The notes under the pieces were generated by a model. That model searched no databases. It was not told the DNA's origin and was given only the letters and a program-made list of their open reading frames with translations. Position numbers and translations under genes: made by a program. From NCBI GenBank assembly GCA_002314775.1, contig DCHE01000088.1, positions 1 through 64,000 of the forward strand: DNA of 64,000 nucleotides, read 5' to 3'. Shown here in pieces: positions 53,756 through 63,291 of the stretch. Position 1 is the first letter of the stretch, and each line of letters opens with the position of its first letter. This stretch comes from Lachnospiraceae bacterium UBA1760 (GTDB lineage Bacteria > Bacillota > Clostridia > Lachnospirales > Lachnospiraceae).

Positions 53756-54544
53756 ATGAGTTTTAAATTCGAGAATAAGACTGTAGTAGTTACCGGAGCC
53801 GCAGCGGGCATGGGAGAACAGATTACAAAGGATTTGATTTCCCAGGGAGCTACAGTGGTTGCAGTTGATATCAATAAAAATGCGTTAGAAAACCTGAAGA
53901 ATAATATAGAACAAGAAGGTTTACCGAATGCAAAAGCTAATCAGAGGCTGATTATATTTGAGGGTGATATCTCAAAAAGAGAGACAAATGAAGCTATGAT
54001 TGCCAAGGCTGTTGAAGAAACTGGAAAGCTTGATGTACTAGTTAATAACGCCGGGGTTGCAGGACATAGTGAGCCGATTGGTGAAACCAGTGATGATGAT
54101 TGGAATCGTATTTTTTCGGTGGATTTAAATGGTCCAATGTTCGCAATTCGAGCTGCAGTAAAACAGTTTCTAGAACAAGAAAACGGAGGGAATATTGTCA
54201 CCATAGCTTCTATGGCAGGGCTTAAGGGCTGCAGATCCTGTGCAGCATATGGAGCTGCGAAGCATGGACTTATTGGGCTTAGTGAAAACACGGCATATAT
54301 GTATATGCATAAAAATATAAGAAGCAATGTGGTGTGTCCAGGAGCAATAAAAACAGGAATGACAAGTAGACCAGAGCTTGAAAATCAATTCGGCAGAGAG
54401 AGAATCAGAGCAGGTATGGATCCTGAAATTCCTTTTGGAACGCCAAAGGATGTAGCAAATGCAGTTTTATTTTTAGCAAGCGATGATGCACGATTTATAA
54501 ATGGAGCCTCCTTAGTAGTGGATGGCGGAATATCTTGTAATTAG
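53756..54544 (+). CDS. Short-chain dehydrogenase/reductase
   Basis: 262-residue classical SDR with TGAAAGMG at residues 14-21, NNAGVAG, catalytic Ser in TIASMAG, YGAAK, and the C-terminal FINGASLVVDGG typical of FabG-like enzymes. One unusual point is a Tyr-based catalytic motif within SCAAYGAAKHG. The substrate is unknown. It opens the sulfur/Nif-like gene series and lies 44 bp before the LanC-like gene. Confidence 0.88.
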   Translation: MSFKFENKTVVVTGAAAGMGEQITKDLISQGATVVAVDINKNALENLKNNIEQEGLPNAKANQRLIIFEGDISKRETNEAMIAKAVEETGKLDVLVNNAGVAGHSEPIGETSDDDWNRIFSVDLNGPMFAIRAAVKQFLEQENGGNIVTIASMAGLKGCRSCAAYGAAKHGLIGLSENTAYMYMHKNIRSNVVCPGAIKTGMTSRPELENQFGRERIRAGMDPEIPFGTPKDVANAVLFLASDDARFINGASLVVDGGISCN

Positions 54545-54588
54545 AAAAGCAGATGTGGAAAGTATTGAAATAAATGGAGGAAGTAGAT

Positions 54589-55947
54589 ATGGCACATAAA
54601 TTAATATATCCAAATATTAAAAATAATAAATTATTTGAGGAAGAAAGCAATGATACGTATGTTGAAATTGCGAAGGGCGTAGAAAGGTGGATACGCCGAT
54701 TTGAAGTCGAGAAGACAAAGGGTAAGAGCTGGCAGCTTTCTAGTGGAGAGGGATCCTCTGAAGGAGATGGATTAGCAGCAAGGCTTACAGACAGAACTAT
54801 TTATTCAGGAGCTGCTGGTATTGGATATTTTTACATTCAGCTTTATGAAGTGGCAGGAGAGAAAGAATATTTACAGCAGGCAATTGAGGCTGGTGAATAT
54901 CTGCTTGATACATATACACCGGAGCTTGGAAAAAAGCCTGGAATACATACCGGTCTTTCTGGAGAAGGATTATTTGCAGAACTTCTCTATAAGAAAACAG
55001 GAGATAAGAAATACTTAGACTATGCACTTAAGGCGGGTGATGCAACCTATGAATATGCAATTAAGGAGGATGGAAAGGCTTATTGGTATAACCTGATTGA
55101 CTATATGGGTGATGGCAGTACGGTTGCTTACTGGATACATTTGGCAGAGGTTAGCGGGGACAAGAAATACCTTGGCTATGCAAAGGAGACATTAGATTAC
55201 TTAATCAGCCTTGTTATAGAAAATGAGGATGGAACAGTTAACTGGGATTTCCTTGAGATTACAAACTTCTTCCCTAATCTTCCAAAGGGTGGACTTATTT
55301 CAAACTTTGCACATGGTACAGCTGGTATAGTATATTTGCTTGCAAAATACTATGGAGCTACAAAGGATGAATACTATCTGGATTATGCCAAGAAGGGCTT
55401 TGCCTTCCTTGAAAATGTTGCAGTTCGAGATGGGGATGCAGCGATTGTTCCATATATATATTGGAAGGATACCGGAGAGGTGTTCGATGTATTTTATCTT
55501 AGTATGTGTCATGGTCCTGTTGGTGATGGTATTGTGGCTAAGGAACTGTACGAGGTTACCAAGGATGAGAAGTATCTGACGTTTTATAAGCAGCTTACAA
55601 ATGCACTTATTAAGGCAGGAGTGCCAAACAAACGATCATCTGGCTACTGGAATGACTGCATCTGCTGTGGTTCATCTGGAGTGCTTCTTCATTTTATCGA
55701 TGGAATCACAACAATTGGAGATGAAAAATATGAGCGACTTGCTAAGGAGACGGCAAGAAAGCTTGTGGGAGATGCGTTTAAGGATGATAAGGGAGTTCGC
55801 TGGTACAATGCATGGACAAGAGTGATTCCATGGAATGTTGATTCACACTTAGGCTTATACATTGGAGCTGCAGGTTCTGCAAGTGCACTTCTTTCACTTT
55901 ACGGCAAGCTTGAAAATAAAGAAGTAACATCATTATTTGAGTTTTAA
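54589..55947 (+). CDS. Stand-alone LanC-like protein with CCG zinc motif
   Basis: 452-residue protein with an alpha/alpha toroid of the lanthionine cyclase family. The GXXG helix-capping repeats recur (SGAAGIGYF, TGLSGEGLF, HGTAGIVYL, CHGPVGDGI, CGSSGVLL, GAAGSASALL). Likely zinc ligands are Cys307 in MCHG and Cys359-Cys360 in ICCGSSG. Most LanC proteins have CHG at the last site; CCG, giving three Cys ligands, is known from ProcM-type LanM enzymes. LanC adds Cys thiols to dehydroamino acids. No dehydratase or precursor peptide is nearby, while a CysK-like gene follows. ATG 54589 has GGAGG eight bases upstream. Confidence 0.87.
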   Translation: MAHKLIYPNIKNNKLFEEESNDTYVEIAKGVERWIRRFEVEKTKGKSWQLSSGEGSSEGDGLAARLTDRTIYSGAAGIGYFYIQLYEVAGEKEYLQQAIEAGEYLLDTYTPELGKKPGIHTGLSGEGLFAELLYKKTGDKKYLDYALKAGDATYEYAIKEDGKAYWYNLIDYMGDGSTVAYWIHLAEVSGDKKYLGYAKETLDYLISLVIENEDGTVNWDFLEITNFFPNLPKGGLISNFAHGTAGIVYLLAKYYGATKDEYYLDYAKKGFAFLENVAVRDGDAAIVPYIYWKDTGEVFDVFYLSMCHGPVGDGIVAKELYEVTKDEKYLTFYKQLTNALIKAGVPNKRSSGYWNDCICCGSSGVLLHFIDGITTIGDEKYERLAKETARKLVGDAFKDDKGVRWYNAWTRVIPWNVDSHLGLYIGAAGSASALLSLYGKLENKEVTSLFEF

Positions 55948-55969
55948 TTAAGATTTGGAGGAGATTATT

Positions 55970-56950
55970 ATGAGTAATATTTATACAAGCATCACACAGT
56001 TAGTAGGACATACACCATTGATTGAATTGGTGAATTTTGAAAAGAAGAATGATTTAAAGGCAAAGGTTCTTGGTAAGCTGGAGTATTTTAATCCAACAGG
56101 AAGTGTTAAGGACAGAGCTGCTCTTGAGATGCTCGAGGAGGCTGAGGCAAGAGGAGAACTAAGGCCTGGTCAGACTGTTGTAGAGACAACAAGCGGAAAT
56201 ACAGGAATTGCTCTTGCTGCCTTCTGTGCTGCAAAGGGACATCCACTTATCATCTATATGGAGCCAGGCTGTACACCAGAGCGTATTCAGATAATGAAGG
56301 CTTATGGAACTACAGTTTTAGAGTATGATGATATTCCTGGAGCAAAAGAGATCATTAAGGAGTTTGGTTTTAACCCAGTTAAATTAATGGGTGCAGTTGC
56401 TGAAGATTGCGAGAAGAACGGATACTATTATGTTCAGCAGTTGACAAATGAAGGAAATCCAATTGCTCATTATAAAACAACAGGTCCAGAGCTTGTTGCG
56501 GATACAGACGGAAAGATAGATATCTTAGTTGCTCTTGTAGGAACAGCAGGTACAATTACAGGTGTAGGAAGCTATTTAAAGGACAATATTGAGGGTGTAA
56601 AGATTGTGGGAGTACAGCCAACACCAGATTCACTTTCATTTGTTAAAGATGCAAAGGCAACTATTGATGGAGTTGTTATCTTCGATACACCAGAACGTCC
56701 TTGCCAGCATCCATTTGTATTGAGAAGACAGTTTGTATTTGATGAAATTATTAATGTTTCTGGAGAGAGTGCATATGCAACTGCAAGAGAGGTTGCTGCT
56801 TCAGATGGTATCTTCTTAGGCGCTTCAGCAAGTGCTGCATTAACTGTGGCTAAGGAATTGGCTGCTCGTCCTGAAAATGAAGGAAAGAATATAGTAGTAA
56901 TGCTTGCTGATAACGGAATGAAATATTTATCTACTAATATGTATAAGTAA
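55970..56950 (+). CDS. Divergent CysK-family PLP enzyme
   Basis: 326-residue beta-replacing PLP enzyme. The PLP lysine is Lys47 in NPTGSVKDR and the substrate loop TTSGNTG is intact. The phosphate-binding loop is GTAGT rather than the usual GTGGT, and the segment before TTGPE reads LTNEGNPIAHYK instead of the CysK NPANPXXH. It is therefore a paralogue of the CysK at 59927, perhaps with another thiol or acceptor. It starts 22 bp after the LanC-like gene behind a strong GGAGGAG, so the two are likely coupled. Confidence 0.85.
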   Translation: MSNIYTSITQLVGHTPLIELVNFEKKNDLKAKVLGKLEYFNPTGSVKDRAALEMLEEAEARGELRPGQTVVETTSGNTGIALAAFCAAKGHPLIIYMEPGCTPERIQIMKAYGTTVLEYDDIPGAKEIIKEFGFNPVKLMGAVAEDCEKNGYYYVQQLTNEGNPIAHYKTTGPELVADTDGKIDILVALVGTAGTITGVGSYLKDNIEGVKIVGVQPTPDSLSFVKDAKATIDGVVIFDTPERPCQHPFVLRRQFVFDEIINVSGESAYATAREVAASDGIFLGASASAALTVAKELAARPENEGKNIVVMLADNGMKYLSTNMYK

Positions 56951-57002
56951 AGATACACGCTGCTGAAGTAATATTAATCTATTGACCTGGCAGTATAGAT
57001 AT

Positions 57003-57036
57003 AAAACCTATTGCTTAACTAGGCAATAGGTTTTAT
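57003..57036 (+). terminator. Terminator between cysK-like and nifS
   Basis: 12-bp perfect inverted repeat AAAACCTATTGC (57003-57014) and GCAATAGGTTTT (57023-57034), T-rich at the 3' side. Confidence 0.75.
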
Positions 57037-57045
57037 AATACGTTT

Positions 57046-57070
57046 ATCGCCTACTAAAATAATAGGCGAT
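57046..57070 (+). other. Second hairpin in the nifS leader
   Basis: ATCGCCTA (57046-57053) pairs perfectly with TAGGCGAT (57063-57070), ending 31 bases before the nifS start. It lacks a clear T run, so it may be a leader structure or operator rather than a terminator. Confidence 0.4.
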
Positions 57071-57100
57071 TTGGATAAAGCATAAGAATGGAGGACTATT

Positions 57101-58294
57101 ATGAAAATATATGCTGATAATGCGGCAACAACAAAAATGAGTGAGAATGCAATTAATGCAATGCTTCCATATATGAGAGAGGTGTTTGGTAATCCATCGA
57201 GTCTCTATGAGATAGGTCAAAAAGCTAAGGAGGCACTCGAGGATTCAAGAAGAAGAGCAGCTGCAGTTTTAAACTGCGATGCTAAGGAGATATATTTTAC
57301 TTCTGGTGGAAGCGAGGCTGATAATCAGGCGATTATTTCTGCAGCTCGAATTGGTGAGAAGAAGGGAAAGAAGCATATTATTTCGACAACCTTTGAGCAT
57401 CATGCAGTGCTTCATACCTTGAAGAAGCTTGAAAAGGAAGGCTTCGAAATTGAATTACTAGATGTTCATAGCAGTGGTGTAGTAACTGCAGAACAGGTGG
57501 GAAAGGCGATTAGAGAGGATACAGCACTTGTTACTATTATGTATGCAAACAATGAAATTGGAACTGTCCAGCCTATTCGCGAAATTGGCGAAGTGTGTCG
57601 TGAGAAAAATGTGTTATTCCACACGGATGCTGTTCAGGCTATTGGACACGTACCTGTTGATGTAAAAAATGACAATATAGATATGTTAAGTCTTTCTGCA
57701 CACAAGTTTCATGGACCAAGAGGCGTTGGTATTCTTTATGCAAAGAAGGGAATTATTCTTACTAACATTATTGAAGGTGGTGCCCAGGAAAGAGGTAAGA
57801 GAGCAGGTACTGAAAACTTAGCAGGTATTGAAGGAATGGTAACTGCATTAGAGGATGCAACAAAAGATATTCAAGGATATGCGAATAAACTGATACCACT
57901 TAGAGATAAGCTTATAGCAGGCCTTGAAGAGATTCCGTACTCAGAGTTAAATGGTGACAGAGCAAAAAGAGTTCCAGGAACTGTTAATTTCTGCTTTGAG
58001 GGAATTGAGGGTGAATCACTTTTATTACTGCTTGATGATAAGGGAATATCTGCATCGTCTGGTTCAGCATGTACTTCAGGTTCCTTAGATCCAAGTCATG
58101 TGCTTCTTGCAATCGGCCGACCTCATGAGGTAGCACATGGTTCGCTCAGATTATCAATCTCAGAGGATATCACAGAAGAGGAGATTGAATATCTGATTAA
58201 GTCAGTAAAGGAAGTTGTTGATTACTTAAGAAATATGTCACCATTCTGGAGAGATTTGGTAAATGGAAAAAGACCACACGTATTTAAAGCTTAA
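57101..58294 (+). CDS. nifS: Cysteine desulfurase NifS/IscS
   Basis: 397-residue class V PLP enzyme that takes sulfur from cysteine for Fe-S cluster assembly. The PLP lysine is Lys202 in LSAHKFHGPRG, the persulfide Cys is Cys324 in SSGSACTSGSLDPSHVL, and the start MKIYADNAATT is typical. The long loop around the Cys marks it as group I (NifS/IscS). NifU lies 61 bp downstream. TGGAGGA precedes the ATG. Confidence 0.94.
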   Translation: MKIYADNAATTKMSENAINAMLPYMREVFGNPSSLYEIGQKAKEALEDSRRRAAAVLNCDAKEIYFTSGGSEADNQAIISAARIGEKKGKKHIISTTFEHHAVLHTLKKLEKEGFEIELLDVHSSGVVTAEQVGKAIREDTALVTIMYANNEIGTVQPIREIGEVCREKNVLFHTDAVQAIGHVPVDVKNDNIDMLSLSAHKFHGPRGVGILYAKKGIILTNIIEGGAQERGKRAGTENLAGIEGMVTALEDATKDIQGYANKLIPLRDKLIAGLEEIPYSELNGDRAKRVPGTVNFCFEGIEGESLLLLLDDKGISASSGSACTSGSLDPSHVLLAIGRPHEVAHGSLRLSISEDITEEEIEYLIKSVKEVVDYLRNMSPFWRDLVNGKRPHVFKA

Positions 58295-58355
58295 TGTTTG
58301 GTTTTGATAATAAGAATACTGGAAAATTGCGATGAAAGAATAAAGGAGAATAATT

Positions 58356-58793
58356 ATGGCATTATACAGTGAAAAGGTTATGGATCATTTTAGAAATCCA
58401 AGAAATGTTGGTGTAATAGAGGATGCAGATGGTATTGGAGAGGTAGGTAATCCAGTTTGCGGAGATATCATGAAAATCTATTTGAAGATAAATGATGAAA
58501 AGATTATTGAGGATGTAAAATTTGAAACCTTTGGTTGTGGAAGCGCCATTGCCTCAAGCTCTATGGCTACAGAATTAATAAAAGGACAAGCAGTGGCAGA
58601 TGCACTAAAGCTTACGAATAAAGCTGTAACAGAAGCTTTAGATGGACTTCCAACCCATAAGATTCATTGCTCAGTTCTTGCTGAGGAGGCTATAAAAAAG
58701 GCAGTGAAGGATTACTATGATAAGAACGGAATCGAATACGATCCAAGTATTTTCCCAGCTGACCATGACTGTGAGCATTGCTGTGGAAATTAG
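58356..58793 (+). CDS. nifU: Fe-S scaffold NifU/IscU
   Basis: 145-residue scaffold protein on which NifS builds 2Fe-2S and 4Fe-4S clusters. It starts YSEKVMDHFRNPRNVG and has the three ligand cysteines in GNPVCGDIM, TFGCGSAIAS and HKIHCSVLAEEA. The C-terminus ends in CEHCCGN, extra cysteines not present in IscU. The domain corresponds to the N-terminal part of NifU only. Confidence 0.93.
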   Translation: MALYSEKVMDHFRNPRNVGVIEDADGIGEVGNPVCGDIMKIYLKINDEKIIEDVKFETFGCGSAIASSSMATELIKGQAVADALKLTNKAVTEALDGLPTHKIHCSVLAEEAIKKAVKDYYDKNGIEYDPSIFPADHDCEHCCGN

Positions 58794-58820
58794 TAAATTA
58801 GTAAAGGTGTGTGAAAATTA

Positions 58821-59726
58821 ATGACCATTTTGCAATTAAAATATGTTATTGCGGTTGCAACATCATCTTCTATGAGAGAGGCTGCAAACCGTTTGTTTAT
58901 AACTCAGCCGGCATTATCGCTTACCATAACTGATTTAGAGGAAGAACTTGGGATTGTCCTTTTTGAAAGAACAAACCGAGGTATTACCCTTACCAGAGAA
59001 GGGGAAGAATTTCTGATGTATGCAAAGCAGGCAGTTGGCCAGTTTTCACTAATAGAGGATAAATATGCTGATAACAGAGCTGGAAGAAAACAGTTTTCCA
59101 TTTCGCTTCAGCACTATGTTTTTGCGGTTCATGCATTTGTGAATACAATAAAAGAGTTTGATACAGACGAGTTCAATTATTCGATTCATGAGACAAGAAC
59201 AGATGAGGTTCTTAATGATGTTAGAAATCTGCAAAGTGAGATAGGAATAATTTCTTATTCGGCATCAAACGAGAAGATAATGAAAAAGCTGTTTAAGGAA
59301 TATCAGCTAAAATTCGTTCCTCTTATGACAAAGAATACTTATGTGTATGTCTGGAAGGAACACCCACTTGCAAAGAGTGAGGAATTATCTCTTGAGGATT
59401 TAAGGGATTACCCATGTGTTGCATTTGACCAGAGCGGTAGTAGTAATTTCTATCTGGCAGAGGAAGCTCTTGGAGACTATGATTTTAAAAAGATAATTAA
59501 GTCAACGGACCGTGCGACAACAGCCGAGCTTATGACTGCATTAAATGGTTACTCAATAGGTACAGGTATTATGATTGACAGTCTGGCTTTAAAGGGAGGT
59601 TTTGTCACGATTAAACTTAAGGAGGAGGATCCGCTAACAATAGGATACATTGTTAAGGAAAATCATAAATTAAGCGAAATAGGAGAGGTGTATATAAGAG
59701 AAATCAGTAAATATGAGGAAAACTAG
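58821..59726 (+). CDS. LysR-family transcriptional regulator
   Basis: 301 residues. An N-terminal helix-turn-helix (MTILQLKYVIAVATSSSMREAA; ITQPALSLTITDLEEELG) precedes a LysR substrate-binding domain. It lies between nifU and cysK, so it may control sulfur-related genes in response to a precursor such as O-acetylserine, as CysB/CysL-type regulators do. The effector is not known. Confidence 0.9.
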   Translation: MTILQLKYVIAVATSSSMREAANRLFITQPALSLTITDLEEELGIVLFERTNRGITLTREGEEFLMYAKQAVGQFSLIEDKYADNRAGRKQFSISLQHYVFAVHAFVNTIKEFDTDEFNYSIHETRTDEVLNDVRNLQSEIGIISYSASNEKIMKKLFKEYQLKFVPLMTKNTYVYVWKEHPLAKSEELSLEDLRDYPCVAFDQSGSSNFYLAEEALGDYDFKKIIKSTDRATTAELMTALNGYSIGTGIMIDSLALKGGFVTIKLKEEDPLTIGYIVKENHKLSEIGEVYIREISKYEEN

Positions 59727-59872
59727 AGTTTAATAAAACTTATCACTGATGATTAGTTCTGTGAAATTTTCAAAAACATACTAGCGTGGTAGGATATAAG
59801 AAATCAAGGAAAACAAGATTAAAAGACATATACAACTTGATTTTTTATACTCTTACGGCGAACAAATTATGA

Positions 59873-59907
59873 TGCAGTTGCCGAGAGAGGTAACTGCAAT
59901 TTTTATT
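59873..59907 (+). terminator. Attenuator-like hairpin before cysK
   Basis: TGCAGTTGCC (59873-59882) pairs with GGTAACTGCA (59889-59898), with one G-U, followed by ATTTTTATTT. It ends only four bases before the AAGGAGG of cysK. The leader between the LysR gene and cysK is about 200 bases, with a weak TTTTCA-17-TAGGAT promoter-like pair near 59780. Control by premature termination is possible. Confidence 0.55.
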
Positions 59908-59926
59908 TATAAGGAGGACATGTAAA

Positions 59927-60862
59927 ATGAGCGAAATTAAACAGAGTGCATTAGAACTTATCGGAGGAACACCATTATTACAGTTAAACGGTTACTCAAA
60001 GAAGAGAGAAATTACAGAAGCAACAGTACTTGCTAAGCTTGAGTACTTAAATCCAGCAGGTTCGGTTAAGGATCGTATCGCCCTTGCGATGATTGAGGAT
60101 GCAGAGGCAAAGGGAATCTTAAAGCCAGGTGCAACAATTATCGAGCCAACAAGTGGAAATACAGGTATTGGTCTTGCTGCAGTAGCTACTGCTAAGGGTT
60201 ATAAAGCAATTCTTACATTGCCAGAGACAATGAGTGTTGAAAGAAGAAATCTTCTTAAGGCTTACGGCGCTGAGCTAGTTCTTACAGAGGGTGCCAAGGG
60301 TATGAAGGGTGCTATTGCAAAGGCTGAAGAGCTAAATAAGGAAATCGCAGGTTCAGTTATTTTAGGACAGTTTGTTAATCCAGCAAACCCTAAGGTGCAT
60401 AAAGAAACAACAGGTCCTGAGATCTGGAAGCAGACAGATGGAAAGGTAGATATATTTGTTGCTGGTGTAGGTACTGGCGGAACAATTACAGGTGTTGGAC
60501 AGTACTTAAAGGAACAGAATCCTGACGTTAAGATTGTTGCTGTTGAGCCAGCTACAAGTGCAGTATTGTCAACAGGAACTCCTGGAGCACATAAGATTCA
60601 GGGAATTGGAGCAGGCTTCGTGCCAGAGGTGCTTGATACTAAGGTGTATGACGAAATAATCACAATTGAAAATGAGGATGCATTTGCAGAAGGAAAGGCA
60701 TTTGCAACATCAGAGGGAATTCTTGTTGGTATTTCATCAGGAGCTGCATTAAAGGCTGCAGAGATTCTTGCAAAGAGACCAGAAAATAAGGGAAAGGTTA
60801 TCGTTGCATTACTTCCTGATTCAGGTGACAGATATTTATCAACACCATTATTTAACTCGTAG
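59927..60862 (+). CDS. cysK: Cysteine synthase A
   Basis: 311-residue O-acetylserine (thiol) lyase making cysteine from O-acetylserine and sulfide. The PLP lysine is Lys48 in NPAGSVKDR, the substrate loop is PTSGNTG and the phosphate loop [10 protein letters not shown]. The NPANPXXH motif is present. Standard length and motifs, unlike the two CysK paralogues nearby. Strong AAGGAGG precedes the ATG. The small YezD-like gene follows at once. Confidence 0.94.
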   Translation: MSEIKQSALELIGGTPLLQLNGYSKKREITEATVLAKLEYLNPAGSVKDRIALAMIEDAEAKGILKPGATIIEPTSGNTGIGLAAVATAKGYKAILTLPETMSVERRNLLKAYGAELVLTEGAKGMKGAIAKAEELNKEIAGSVILGQFVNPANPKVHKETTGPEIWKQTDGKVDIFVAGVGTGGTITGVGQYLKEQNPDVKIVAVEPATSAVLSTGTPGAHKIQGIGAGFVPEVLDTKVYDEIITIENEDAFAEGKAFATSEGILVGISSGAALKAAEILAKRPENKGKVIVALLPDSGDRYLSTPLFNS

Positions 60863-60874
60863 GAGGCATGGAAA

Positions 60875-61024
60875 ATGGGAAATGATCATTCAGTAAACCT
60901 TGAGAATGATTGGAAAGAACTGATTACTGAGTTAGTTAAAGAAGTAAAATATGGAAATATTACACTTATTATTCAAGATGGAAAGGTTATCCAAATTGAT
61001 AAAACTGAAAAACTCAGACTGTAA
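60875..61024 (+). CDS. YezD/DUF2292-family small protein
   Basis: 49-residue protein. The C-terminal half (YGNITLIIQDGKVIQIDKTEKLRL, split as YGNITLIIQ and DGKVIQIDKTEKLRL) matches the DUF2292/YezD pattern of a beta hairpin ending in QIDXTEKXRL. AGGAGG at 60861-60866 is eight bases from the ATG. Such proteins are often encoded beside sulfur-assimilation genes, and here it sits between cysK and nifB. Its function is unknown. Confidence 0.8.
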   Translation: MGNDHSVNLENDWKELITELVKEVKYGNITLIIQDGKVIQIDKTEKLRL

Positions 61025-61100
61025 ATGATGAAATGATAGGAAAACAGAGGTTTGTAAGAAGCATTGTGTAAAGAGAAAAAGTACAGAAAGAAGGTGTCAC

Positions 61101-61973
61101 ATGAGCAATACATACAAGGATTTGCAGAACTCACATCCTTGCTTTGGCGGACATAAGAATAATGCGGGACGTATTCATTTACCGGTAAGTCCAGGATGTA
61201 ATATTGCATGTAGATTCTGTGACCGAACAATTAATGATGTCGAGGAACGTCCGGGAGTTACTTCTAAGGTGTTAAAACCAGAAGAATGTGAGGATATACT
61301 CACAAAGGCTCTTGATATTTGTCCGGATATAAGAGTGGCTGGAATTGCTGGTCCTGGAGATACACTTGCGACAGACAATGCAATAAACACTTTTAGGATA
61401 ATTAAAGAAAAATTTCCGAATCTCATAAAGTGTATGAGCACAAATGGACTTCTGTTAAGTGAAAGAGCTGAGGATGTAATCGATATAGGTATTGATTCCC
61501 TGACAGTAACTGTAAATGCAGTTGATCCTGTCATAGAGGAAAAGCTAAATGCATACATAATATACCATGGTGAAAAAATTGATGGTATTGAAGGTGCAAA
61601 AATCCTGATAAAAAACCAGTTAGAGGGTATCAGAAAGGTTGCCTCAGCAGGGATTACAGTTAAGGTAAACACAGTACTTGTTCCAGAAATTAATGGAGAT
61701 CATATTGAGGAAATCGCTAAAACTGTAAAAGAGGCGGGCGCAAGCATTTACAATATTATCCCACTGATTCCGCAGCATGAATTAAAGGATGTAAAGGCTC
61801 CTGTATGTGCAGATATTGATGCGGCAAGAACAAAGGCATCCAAGTACATTGATGTATTTAGACATTGTCAGCATTGTAGAGCAGATGCAGTTGGTGTTCC
61901 TGGAAAATCTGAATTTGGAGATCAGATTTATCAGAGACGACTAAATGTGAAGGAGACATTTTCACATGGATAA
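61101..61973 (+). CDS. nifB: NifB-type radical SAM protein
   Basis: 290-residue radical SAM enzyme matching the NifB core, which builds the 8Fe-9S-C precursor of nitrogenase cofactors. The start SHPCFGGHKNNAGRIHLPV, the CX3CX2C motif at Cys33/37/40 (CNIACRFC), GPGDTLA, and the C-terminal HCQHCRADAVGVPG are NifB hallmarks. It lacks a fused NifX domain; a separate NifX-like gene overlaps its end by eight bases. AAGGTGTC precedes the ATG. Confidence 0.9.
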   Translation: MSNTYKDLQNSHPCFGGHKNNAGRIHLPVSPGCNIACRFCDRTINDVEERPGVTSKVLKPEECEDILTKALDICPDIRVAGIAGPGDTLATDNAINTFRIIKEKFPNLIKCMSTNGLLLSERAEDVIDIGIDSLTVTVNAVDPVIEEKLNAYIIYHGEKIDGIEGAKILIKNQLEGIRKVASAGITVKVNTVLVPEINGDHIEEIAKTVKEAGASIYNIIPLIPQHELKDVKAPVCADIDAARTKASKYIDVFRHCQHCRADAVGVPGKSEFGDQIYQRRLNVKETFSHG

Positions 61974-62346
61974 GGAAGAAATAAGAGAAGAAATAAGGGA
62001 AGAAATAAGGATTGCAGTAGCTTCCAGTGATGGGATTGTTGTTAACAACCATTTTGGAAGAGCAAAAGCCTTCTATATTTATAAGGTGGAAGAAGATAAT
62101 ATTCAGCTAATTGAAAAAAGAGAACTAGAGCCTGTATGTGAGATGGGAAATCATGATGACAATAGGCTTAGAGAAAACATCGAGAAGCTAAAGGATTGCA
62201 ATTATCTGCTTGTAAGCCGAATAGGTGATGGAGCAAGAGCTGCAGCAAAAGGTGAAGGGATTGAGTCATTTGAGCTTCCTGGAATAATAGAAAAATCAAT
62301 TGAAAAATTGATTCAATATATTAAGATACAAAAATTGTTTGAATAG
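61966..62346 (+). CDS. NifX-like dinitrogenase-cofactor-binding protein
   Basis: 126 residues. After a charged start with three EIRE repeats, the domain IRIAVASSDGIVVNNHFGRAKAFYIY and the following fold match the NifX/NafY/NifB C-terminal family that carries Fe-S cofactor precursors. The start is inside nifB; AAGGAG lies about 11 bases upstream. It lies between nifB and nifH, so it is a probable cofactor carrier for the enzyme whose reductase is NifH. Confidence 0.85.
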   Translation: MDKEEIREEIREEIRIAVASSDGIVVNNHFGRAKAFYIYKVEEDNIQLIEKRELEPVCEMGNHDDNRLRENIEKLKDCNYLLVSRIGDGARAAAKGEGIESFELPGIIEKSIEKLIQYIKIQKLFE

Positions 62347-63213
<867 letters not shown>

Positions 63214-63291
63214 TTATATAACGCTCAGATTGGCTGACTGGAAAACCAGAGGTAATCTAAATAATAAGAATAAGAAAGAGAGGAAATTATT

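Noticed and set aside
54589..55947. Lantibiotic biosynthesis cluster
   Set aside because: Only a LanC-like cyclase is present; no dehydratase, precursor peptide, protease or exporter was found around it.
59727..59926. T-box or SAM riboswitch in the cysK leader
   Set aside because: A GTGGTA stretch near 59791 was the only resemblance; the conserved T-box and S-box core sequences are missing.
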